Assembly: GCA_027494015.1 (NCBI GenBank)
Contig: JAOSJP010000039.1
Span: forward strand, 201,287 to 265,286
DNA length: 64,000 nt
Direction: 5' to 3'
Source of the DNA: Anaerolineae bacterium
Lineage (GTDB): Bacteria; Chloroflexota; Anaerolineae; Aggregatilineales; Aggregatilineaceae
Shown: positions 34,997-43,090 of the stretch, piece after piece
How the letters are laid out: each line of letters begins with the position of its first letter
How positions within the stretch are numbered: the first letter of the stretch is position 1
Notes under the pieces: model-generated
Databases searched by the model: none
What the model saw: only the letters and a program-made list of their open reading frames with translations
What the model was told of the DNA's origin: nothing
Translations under genes and position numbers: made by a program

Positions 34997-37829
34997 ATGT
35001 CCCGCCCCACCCTCGTGCTGATTGACGGCCATGCCCTGGCCTATCGCATGTTCTTCGCCCTGCCGGCGCAGGGCTTCCAGACCAAAGCCGGCGAGCCGAC
35101 CAACGCCGTCTACGGCTTCGCCCGCACCCTGCTCGACCTGCTCGACGAGCGGCCCGCTTACCTGGCCGTGAGCTTCGACCAGGGGCTATCCGGGCGCGGC
35201 GACCTGTACCCGGACTACAAGGGCACGCGCGAGAAGATGCCCGACGACCTGCGCCTCCAGCTCAGCCGCATCCGCGAGCTGGTGGCCGCCTTCAACGTCC
35301 CCATCCTGGAGCTGGAAGGCTACGAGGCCGACGACGTGATCGGCTCCGTCGCGCCGCAGGCCGAGGCGCAGGGCGTGGACGTGCGCATCATCACCGGCGA
35401 CCGCGACCTGCTGCAACTGCTCAGCGAGCGCACGACCGTGCAGCTTCCCGCCAAGCGCCAGGGCAACGGGCCGGAGCTATGGGACCTGGCCCGCTTCCGC
35501 GCCGAATACGAGCTGGAGCCGGGGCAGTTGGTCGAGATGAAGGGGCTGATGGGCGATGCGTCGGACAACATCCCCGGCGTGAAGGGCGTTGGCGAGAAGA
35601 CGGCGGCCAGGCTGATCGGCGAGCACGGCAGCGTCGCCGGCGTCTACGAGCACCTGGACGCGATCAAGGGCGCGCTGCGCGACAAGCTGGCCGCCGAGCG
35701 CGACAGCGCCTTCCTCTCGCGCGATCTGGCGCGCATCAAGCGCGACGTGCCGGTGACGCTCGACCTGACGACCTGCGTCGCCCACGATTACCGCTATGAG
35801 GAGGTGGAGGCGCTGTTCCGCGCGCTGGAGTTCCGCAGCCTGGTAGGCCGCCTGCCGCACCCCACCCCCAGCGGCCAGCAGCTCAGCATGTTCGCCCTGC
35901 ACCAGGAACAACAGCAATCTGCCACGCCTGAGCCGTTGGTAGACTTCACCATCGTGGACGATGAGAGCGCGCTCGCCGCGCTGACCGAGCAGCTTGCGGC
36001 GGCGGAGATGATCGCCTTCGACGTGGAGACGACCTCCACCGACCGGATGCGCGCCGACCTGGTGGGCATCGCCCTGGCCAGTGAGCGGCGAGCGCGGCTA
36101 TTACATCCCGGTGGGGCACATCGCGCCCAACGCCCCGGCGGGCGGCTCCGCCGACCAGCCGGACTTGCTGGCCGGGCACACGCCGCGCCAGCTTCCGCTG
36201 AAGCAGGTGATCGCCGCGCTGCGCCCCGCCCTGACCGACCCGCGCCTCCCCAAAGTGGCCCACAACGCCAGCTATGACCTGGTGGTGCTGCGCCGCTACG
36301 GGATTGACGTGACGCCGATCACCTTCGACACGATGCTCGCCGAGTGGGTCAGCGACCCGTCGAGCCGCAACCTGGGGCTGAAGGCGCTGGCCTGGGTGCG
36401 CACCGGCGCGCAGATGACGCCCATTGACGCGCTCATCGGCTCCGGGCGCGAGCAGATCACCATGGATCGCGTGCCGGTCGAGCAGGCCGCGCCCTACGCC
36501 GCCGCCGACGCTGCCCTCACCTGCCGCCTGGTGGACATCCTGCGCCCAGAGCTGGAGGAGCGCCAGGTGTGGAAGCTGTTCAGCGAGATCGAGATGCCGC
36601 TGGTGCCGGTCCTCGCCGACATGGAGATGGCCGGCGTGCTGCTCGACGTGCCCTATCTGCGCGCGCTCAGCGCCGACCTGGGCGCGCGCCTGGCCGCGCT
36701 GCAGCAGGAAATCTACGCCAACAGCGACGGCTACGGCGAGTTCAACCTGGGCAGCCCCAAGCAGCTTAACGACGTGCTGTTCGGCAAGCTGCGCCTGCCC
36801 ACCGAGGGCCTGCGCAAGACGACGCACGGCTTCAGCACCGACGCGGGCACGCTGGAGGCGCTGCGCGATCAGCACCCCATCGTCGGGCTGATCCTGGCCT
36901 GGCGCGAGCTAGACAAGCTGCGCAGCACCTACGTGGACGCGCTGCCCGCGCTGGTCAACCCGGCCACCGGGCGCGTGCACACCAACTTCAACCAGACGGG
37001 CACCGTCACCGGGCGGCTGTCGTCCAGCGACCCGAACCTGCAGAACATCCCCATTCGCAGCGAGGAGGGCCGCCGCGTGCGCCACGCCTTCGTCGCCCCG
37101 CCGGGGCACAAGTTGCTCTCGGTGGACTACAGCCAGGTGGAGCTGCGCATCCTGGCCCACTACAGCCAGGACGCCGCCTTGCTCAAGGCGTTCCACGACG
37201 GCGTGGACATTCACCGGGCGACCGCCGCCGCCGTCTACCAGGTGCCGCTCGACCAGGTGACCTACGAGCAGCGCCGCTTCGCCAAAGCAGTCAACTTCGG
37301 GCTGATGTACGGCATGGGCGCCTTCCGCCTGGCCCGTGACAGCAACCTGACCCTGGCCGAGGCGGAGGACTTCATCGCCGCCTATTTCGCCCAGTTCCCC
37401 GGCGTGCGCGCCTACCTGGACGAGGCGCGCGCCCGCGCCGCCCGCCTCGGCTACGTCGAGACGCTGCTGGGCCGCCGCCGCTACTTCCCCGAGCTTAGCG
37501 AGAAACTGGGACGTAAGGTGGATTTCCAGGCGCGGCAGCGGGCCGAGCGCGAGGCGATCAACATGCCAATTCAGGGCACGGCGGCGGACATCATCAAGAT
37601 CGCCATGATTGACCTGGCGCGGGCGCTGCGCGAGAGCCGCCGCCGGGCGCGCATGATCCTGCAGGTGCACGACGAGCTGGTGCTCGAAGTGCCAGACGGC
37701 GAGCTGGATCGCGTCGCGCCGCTGGTGGTCGAGGTGATGGAAGCCGCGTTCAGGCTGGACGCGCCGCTGGTCGCCGATGCGAGCGTCGGGCCGAACTGGG
37801 CGGAGATGGAACGGTGGGGGCGCGGGTGA
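34997..37829 (+). CDS. polA: DNA polymerase I (one frameshift)
   Basis: 943 residues after correcting one base. The 5'-3' exonuclease domain (about 1-300: LVLIDGHALAYRMFFAL, GLMGDASDNIPGVKGVGEKTA) lies in the frame from ATG 34997. The 3'-5' exonuclease (FDVETTSTDR keeps the D/E pair; YAAADAALTC) and the polymerase domain follow, ending at 37829. Polymerase motifs are intact: DYSQVELRILAHYSQD, RRFAKAVNFGLMYGMG and VHDELVLEV. The first frame is lost at 36080, where one extra A separates GIALA from VSGERGYYIPVGH. Without it the reading is continuous. An essential gene is unlikely to be truly split, so a sequence error is probable. Weak -10 TATACT at about 34951. Confidence 0.93.
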
Positions 37830-37862
37830 GGCTCGCCAACCGGGCGCACGCCTCTCCCCCTA

Positions 37863-37899
37863 AATCCCCCTCTCCGGCAGAGCCAGAGAGGGGGATTTT
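37863..37899 (+). terminator. Rho-independent terminator after polA
   Basis: Perfect 12-bp stem AATCCCCCTCTC / GAGAGGGGGATT with an 11-base loop, followed by TTTTG. Confidence 0.7.
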
Positions 37900-37990
37900 G
37901 ACCGTTCGTTTGCTATACCCTCACCCCACGCTTGAGCTACGCTTGCTGTAAGGTTATGAGTTTCAAACGGTTCTTCAGGGGGGATGCTTG

Positions 37991-37996
37991 TATAAT
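37991..37996 (+). promoter_or_regulatory. Predicted -10 element for the 38067 gene
   Basis: TATAAT within CTTGTATAATATG. No good -35 at 16-18 bp. The leader would be about 65 nt. Confidence 0.4.
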
Positions 37997-38066
37997 ATGA
38001 TTACATATTGGCTTAATACAGGATGCGGGATCAGCATTATCCGAGATACAGAAGGAGTGGAGTGCA

Positions 38067-38795
38067 ATGCGAATCAGATGGGTTTCCGTCATCGTGCTGA
38101 TCGGCCTGGTGCTGGCGCTGACCTATGTGCCGCAGGTCGGGCAGGTTCGCGCGGCGGGCGAGCAGTGGCTCGTCATAGACCGCATCTCATCGGGCTGCCT
38201 CAGCGGCCAGACGGGCTTTGAGGTGGCGTTCCGCAACCTGACGCCGGGCGAGCGGTACTACGCCGATACCATCGTCAAGGATTTCGCTGGCGTCGTCTAC
38301 ATGGACGAGTATTTCTCGGCCATCGCGCCCGGCGTCTTCGACAATGACTGGTATGTCTTTAATCTCAACCATCGCGGCCTGCAGACCGGCTCGTTCCCCA
38401 TGCCGGAGAACCAGGTGCTGACCCTGGTCGTCACCCTGCGCGACAAGCACCAGCAGGAATTGTGGAAGACCGAGGTGCACTTCACCTGCAACGCCGATGA
38501 CATCGGCGTGGCCAGCATCGCCGGCTGCGACCAGTACATGCCGATCACGGCGTCCTCGGTGGTGGGCACCTTCGTGCTCGACGCGCCGCTCTACTGGGCA
38601 CCCGGTGAGCTTGTCCAGCCCTATACCACCATCCCGGCGGGCAAGACAGCCTGGGTGCTGGGCACAGACGCTACAGGCGCATACTACAAGATCGTGTGGG
38701 TGTGCGACGTGCTCTACGTGCCGCGCGGCACGTTGGGGCCAAACTTCGACGCCGTGTGGGGCGGCAGGGCGCTGCCGACTACCAACGCTAAATAG
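38067..38795 (+). CDS. Secreted protein with conserved C-module (diverged, opposite strand)
   Basis: 242 residues. Signal peptide (about 1-29, QVRAAG). The N-domain is homologous to the 34025 product (shared GCxxxxTGFxVAxxNxxPG, VYMDEY, GLQTxxFPxPE). The C-module is recognisable but diverged: GCDQYMPITASSVVGTFVLD, APLYWAPGELV, YYKIVWVCDVLYVPRGTLGP. This is the most divergent member and the only one on the plus strand, separated from the rest by polA. GGAG lies upstream of ATG 38067. Its last 73 nt are duplicated downstream (39000 onward). Confidence 0.8.
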   Translation: MRIRWVSVIVLIGLVLALTYVPQVGQVRAAGEQWLVIDRISSGCLSGQTGFEVAFRNLTPGERYYADTIVKDFAGVVYMDEYFSAIAPGVFDNDWYVFNLNHRGLQTGSFPMPENQVLTLVVTLRDKHQQELWKTEVHFTCNADDIGVASIAGCDQYMPITASSVVGTFVLDAPLYWAPGELVQPYTTIPAGKTAWVLGTDATGAYYKIVWVCDVLYVPRGTLGPNFDAVWGGRALPTTNAK

Positions 38796-38999
38796 CCTGC
38801 AAACACCCGCAGAGAATGCGCACGCCCCGGTCACTGGCCGGGGCGTTGTGTTGTCGGGGTGCGGCGGAAGGGATGCTGCGTTACGCCTGGCACAGGAGCA
38901 TTGACCTCACCCCCAGCCTCGCTGCGCTCGGCTTGCCCCCTCTCCGTAAACGGAGAGGGGGCGGTGAGGCGCGTCAGCGCCGAGCGGGGGTGAGGTAAA
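38723..38999. repeat. 277-bp tandem duplication, copy 1
   Basis: Contains the last 73 nt of the 38067 gene, its terminator (38823-38851) and a family A core (38907-38997). It begins GCGCGGCACGTTGGGG. Confidence 0.85.
38823..38851 (+). terminator. Rho-independent terminator after the 38067 gene
   Basis: CGCCCCGG, loop TCACTGG, CCGGGGCG, then TTGTGTTGT. A duplicate lies at about 39100-39128. Confidence 0.65.
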
Positions 39000-39276
39000 G
39001 CGCGGCACGTTGGGGCCAAACTTCGACGCCGTGTGGGGCGGCAGGGCGCTGCCGACTACCAACGCTAAATAGCCTGCAAACACCCGCAGAGAATGCGCAC
39101 GCCCCGGTCACTGGCCGGGGCGTTGTGTTGTCAGGGGATGGCGGAGGGGATGCTGCGCTACGCCTGGCACAGGAGCATTGACCTCACCCCCAGCCTCGCT
39201 GCGCTCGGCTTGCCCCCTCTCCGTCTACGGAGAGGGGGCGGTGAGGCGCGTCAGCGCCGAGCGGGGGTGAGGTAAA
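39000..39276. repeat. 277-bp tandem duplication, copy 2
   Basis: Same 277-bp length and order as copy 1 with a handful of substitutions. It carries an untranslated copy of the 38067 gene's 3' end. GCGCGGCAC recurs at 38723, 39000 and 39277, i.e. at every boundary. Confidence 0.85.
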
Positions 39277-39325
39277 GCGCGGCACGACGGAGGAATCGCC
39301 GCACCGAAGGCGCTGCGCAAGGCCC

Positions 39326-42300
39326 CTACGCCTGGCGCTGAAACGCCAGGAAGCGGACAATCTCGCGGTCGCTCAGGTCGCGCGGCGGGGCGGCGAAATA
39401 GTACCCGTCCGCCCACAACGGCTGGCCGAAGGCCAGGTCGGGGAATTCGTCGGCGCTGCGCTGCGCGGTCGCGGCCATCAGCCGGGCGATGGCCTGGTCT
39501 GGATGAATCTTCTGCGGCACATCGAGCGACACCAGGACGTAATCCGTCTGCACGTCGAGCGCCAGCACCCGCCAACGATCCGCCTCCGCCGCGTCCACGA
39601 TCCAATCCCTGAGCGAATCGGCGAATTCGCTGCGCAGCTCCAGGCGCGGGTCATGGGGAACCCACAGGCAGGTGTACCCCGTGTACGGCCCTTCGTCGGC
39701 CGGCGGAGCAGCGTCCTGCACGGACGCGACAGCTTCAGCTTCCGGCTCGGCGGCGACGACGACCGGCCCGGCTGCCAGCCCTTCTGGACGGCGGGGCCTG
39801 GTGCGCGCCGCCGCCGGTTCGTCAGCCGCAACGGGCAGCTCAGCCATCAGCCTGAGCGATTCGCCGAGCCGGCGCGCCTGGCGGCGGATGGTGCGCAGGG
39901 GGGTGTTGGTGCCGAAGATCATGCTCAGCGTCATGTCCGCCTCGACGCGTGTGCTGTAGAGCAGGAACTCGCCCGCGTCTGGCAGGGCAATATAGCGGAT
40001 CAGCGCGTCGGAGGCGGCAGGGCTGGTGCGCCACGCCGCGTCAACCGCGCTGAGCAGCCGCGCAATGGCCGCAGCGGGCAAGTCGCCGGCGCTGGCCAGC
40101 AGACGCCCCGGACGGCTGAGCATCGTCGCCTGCGCCGAGCTTTCGAGCGAGTACTGAGTCAGGCGCAGCGCCGTCTGGGCGATGTCCGCGTCGGCGGCGT
40201 CCTCGCCCGGTTCCAGGGAGACAGCCGCCATCTCCGTCACGTCCGGCACCGCGGAACGCTCCTCGGCGGCGAACACAGGCATAGAAGGCGCGGGAGGCGG
40301 CGCTTCGGCGGGCTGCTCCTCGCTGGCGCTGATTTCCTCCCACTCCGGCTCTGGCATGGCCATCTCTGGCAGCGGCTCTTCAGTCAGCGCCGAGTCGAGC
40401 GGCGCGAGTTCAAATGAGTCCGTCGGCTCCGCCCACTCCGGGACCTCTTCGAGCGCAAAATCGGCTGGCTCGGCATAGGGCGGCTCTGCGACGAACTGCT
40501 CCCCTTCGGGCGGCTCTGCTTCCCACAGCGCAGCGTCTAGCGGCGCGGCCAGGGGCCTGGCGTCGGCTGGCTCATCTTCCAGCGGCCCGGCCTCGGGCGG
40601 CTCGGCGAAGTCCCAGGCGTCCTGGCGCACGCCGGCATAGAACAGCTCGGCGACGCTGGCCTCCGTCACGGAAGCGTCCGCCGCCATCTGCGCAGCGTCG
40701 GCCAGGTCGCGCAGCTCGTCGGGAAAAACCTCCTCGCCCGGCTCGCCCGATGGCGCGGCCTCTGGCGCGCTGAAGATCGCGTCCAGGTCGAGCGCCGCCG
40801 CGTCGGCGTAGGCGTCAGGGGTGAACGCAGGGCGCATTTCCTCCAACAACGGCTGCGGCTCGCCGCCCTCAACCCCCTCCAGCTCGTCGAAGATCGTCTC
40901 CAGGTCGCGCGCGCCGCCAAGCCCCGCGTCGGTATCCCACGATGGCAATGGCTTCAGGCGAGGACGCTCCACATGCAAGGGGGGAAGCTGCTCTTCGATC
41001 TGCTCCAGAAGCTGTGTGAGCGAGAAATCGTCGCCATCTTCGGCGCTGGCGACAGCGGCGAGCGCCGCCGTAGCCGGGTAATGGCGCGAGTCCTGCGGCA
41101 CGGCTGGCGGTTCATCGAACGCTTCCACCGACTCGCCCAGCACCAGGCCAGCCGCATCGTCCGGCAGAGCAGACGCCTTGCGCTCGTAGTCGGTCAGCCA
41201 GGCCGGGCTGCTGTCGTCAGGCATCTCTCCGGTCGCCACCTGGTCGGCGGCGTCTGGCGCGGCGGCGAAGCGGGGGTAGCTCGGCTCATCGTAGTCTTCG
41301 TCGCCCACGTCTTCGCCGGCCAGGGCAGCCAGCACGCCTTCAAAGGACGGCTCGAACAACCCCTCGATGACATCGCCGATGGTCGTGTCGTCCAGCGCCG
41401 CCTCGTCGGGCGATTCCCCTTCCTGAGCAGGCGGCCCCGCCCGGCGGATCGCGTCGAGCACGTAGTCAATGGCCGCGCCGCTGTCGGTGGGCTGCTCCGC
41501 CTCACCGCTGTCGGCAGCGATGGACGCCAGCAGCTCATCGAGCCGCGTGCGCCGCTGCTGATCGGCGTCGCGCGGGCGCAGCGACTCAACCAGATCGTGG
41601 AAAGCGCGATCATCGGGCGAGCGCTCGTACTCCTCCGGCGAGGAGCGAGCCACCGCGTCGAGCACATCGTCAAACTCGCCGGCGTCGTGCGGGCGGTAAT
41701 CGGCCAGGAACTGGCGCAGGCCGTCCAGATCGGATGGCGACGTCTCTCTGCGCTCGGCAGTTGCTCCTTCAGGGTGCTCTGGCCAGGCGCGCGCATCCAG
41801 CAACGTCCCCAGCGAATCCGTTTCCGCCAGCCTGCGCGTCTCTTCAGGCTCTTCCTCGTCATCCAGCAAGCGCGTTTCGGGCGGCTCCTCCGCAGCGCCG
41901 AGCGGGCGCGTGGCCGGCGCTTCCTCCGGCCAGGCCAGCGGGCTTGTCGCGCCCGGCTGATCGTCGGCATCCCAGGGCAGCAGATCGGCGGCGGGCGGCT
42001 CTTCGGCCTCGGAGAAGGTGTCGGCCAGCGGGCTGATGGTCTCCCAGTCGCCGCTCTGATCGTCCTGAAGGCGGCCAAGCTGCCCCGTCTGGATGCGCTC
42101 GAAGACCTCGAACTCGGTCAGCAGCTCGTCCCCCCCCAACGGCGGCGACTCCGCTCCCTCGCCGGTCAGCGCTTCGTCCGGCTCGCCCAAAGCATCCAGG
42201 TCGTGCAGTCCCTGGCGAATCTGCGCGCGCTCCTCCGCGCTGAAAAGCTCGGTCAGACGGCGCTCGCGTGTGTCTGGCGCAGGCTCTTCGTCCAGCGCAG

Positions 42301-42766
42301 GCTCTTCGTCCGGCGCGAGCGCCCGCGCCTGGACGACGGCCGGCATCTCTGGCGGGGCAAATTCGTCGCGGGCCACGCCGTCGGGCGGCGCGATGACCGG
42401 CCCCTCTACGCCGCCGACGACTTCGCGCAGAAAAGCGATCAGCTCGCGCGCCGAGAATGGCTTGGCCAGCAGGCCCTGCACGTCCCCCGCCTGGGCGCGC
42501 TCAAGCTGCTCCACGTCCTCCGACATCATGATCACAGGCAGGTTCGGCCTGATCTGACGGATCAGGTCCACCAACGCCTGAGGACCCATGTCGGCCAGGT
42601 CACAATCCAACAGGGCGGCGTGATAGTGGCTGTGCAGCAGGGCTTCCTGGGCCGCCTGGCCGTTGGCCGCCAGGTTGACGCGGAACTGGCCCGTGCTCTC
42701 CAACGCCTGTTTGAGCGCGACAATGAACGCGATATTGGCGTCAATCAATAGAAGACGTGTGATCAT
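39326..42766 (-). CDS. Receiver-domain protein with long acidic linker and degenerate Y1-transposase-like C-domain
   Basis: 1146 residues. Residues 1-118 form a receiver-like domain (LLLIDAN, LLDCDLADM, LLAKPF). The usual second acidic residue of the DD pair is Ala (IDAN), so phosphorylation is uncertain. Residues about 140-850 are disordered and very rich in Glu, Asp, Pro and Ala. About 858-976 (TQYSLESSAQATMLSRPGRL ... LRTIRRQARRLGESLRLMAE) resembles a roadblock/LC7 domain. Residues 1028-1146 (39329-39685) follow the IS200-type Y1 transposase fold to the end: DYVLVSLDVPQKIHPDQAIA ... LWADGYYFAA ... IVRFLAFQ. The HUH motif and the catalytic Tyr are replaced (DYVLV; F in RFLAFQ), so it should be inactive as a nuclease. 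Start ATG 42766. Confidence 0.75.
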   Translation of the reverse strand: MITRLLLIDANIAFIVALKQALESTGQFRVNLAANGQAAQEALLHSHYHAALLDCDLADMGPQALVDLIRQIRPNLPVIMMSEDVEQLERAQAGDVQGLLAKPFSARELIAFLREVVGGVEGPVIAPPDGVARDEFAPPEMPAVVQARALAPDEEPALDEEPAPDTRERRLTELFSAEERAQIRQGLHDLDALGEPDEALTGEGAESPPLGGDELLTEFEVFERIQTGQLGRLQDDQSGDWETISPLADTFSEAEEPPAADLLPWDADDQPGATSPLAWPEEAPATRPLGAAEEPPETRLLDDEEEPEETRRLAETDSLGTLLDARAWPEHPEGATAERRETSPSDLDGLRQFLADYRPHDAGEFDDVLDAVARSSPEEYERSPDDRAFHDLVESLRPRDADQQRRTRLDELLASIAADSGEAEQPTDSGAAIDYVLDAIRRAGPPAQEGESPDEAALDDTTIGDVIEGLFEPSFEGVLAALAGEDVGDEDYDEPSYPRFAAAPDAADQVATGEMPDDSSPAWLTDYERKASALPDDAAGLVLGESVEAFDEPPAVPQDSRHYPATAALAAVASAEDGDDFSLTQLLEQIEEQLPPLHVERPRLKPLPSWDTDAGLGGARDLETIFDELEGVEGGEPQPLLEEMRPAFTPDAYADAAALDLDAIFSAPEAAPSGEPGEEVFPDELRDLADAAQMAADASVTEASVAELFYAGVRQDAWDFAEPPEAGPLEDEPADARPLAAPLDAALWEAEPPEGEQFVAEPPYAEPADFALEEVPEWAEPTDSFELAPLDSALTEEPLPEMAMPEPEWEEISASEEQPAEAPPPAPSMPVFAAEERSAVPDVTEMAAVSLEPGEDAADADIAQTALRLTQYSLESSAQATMLSRPGRLLASAGDLPAAAIARLLSAVDAAWRTSPAASDALIRYIALPDAGEFLLYSTRVEADMTLSMIFGTNTPLRTIRRQARRLGESLRLMAELPVAADEPAAARTRPRRPEGLAAGPVVVAAEPEAEAVASVQDAAPPADEGPYTGYTCLWVPHDPRLELRSEFADSLRDWIVDAAEADRWRVLALDVQTDYVLVSLDVPQKIHPDQAIARLMAATAQRSADEFPDLAFGQPLWADGYYFAAPPRDLSDREIVRFLAFQRQA

Positions 42767-43090
42767 GGTCAGTCCGCCCGATCTTGGGTAGCGTGTGTAC
42801 TCCGATTGTACTGCGAGCCAGGACGGGGGGCAATCGGGCGACTCAGGGGGTGCGTGCAAAGGTTGTCAGCGACTTGTTTGACATGGGGGTATTGACCTCA
42901 CCCCCAGCCTCGCTGCGCTCGGCTTGCCCCCTCTCCGTTGACGGAGAGGGGGCGGCGAGGCGCGTCAGCGCCGAGCGGGGGTGAGGTCAGCCAGGGCGCA
43001 GCAGAGCAGCGCCCCTACCTGGCGGGTTTTGCGCGCACCCGAATGAGGGGGAAGCCGGGCGGCTTCCCCCAGGGATGCAGGTCGCAGGAC
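42767..43090. other. Intergenic, mostly one complete family A repeat
   Basis: Upstream DNA of the receiver gene (42767-42847), then the 193-bp repeat (42848-43040), then 50 bp to the stop of the next leftward gene. No other gene seen. Confidence 0.6.
42848..43040. repeat. Family A repeat, complete 193-bp reference copy
   Basis: Left end GGGTGCGTGCAAAGGTTGTC, core inverted repeat centred on CTCTCCGTTGACGGAGAG, right segment GGGCGCAGCAGAGCAGCGCC, right end GGGTTTTGCGCGCACCC. The two ends are inverted copies of each other. This is a good type 1 reference. Confidence 0.88.

Noticed and set aside
40973..42751. A 592-codon open frame on the plus strand
   Set aside because: Antisense of the acidic linker of the receiver protein. 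GAG/GAC/GCG-rich coding DNA leaves the opposite strand open.
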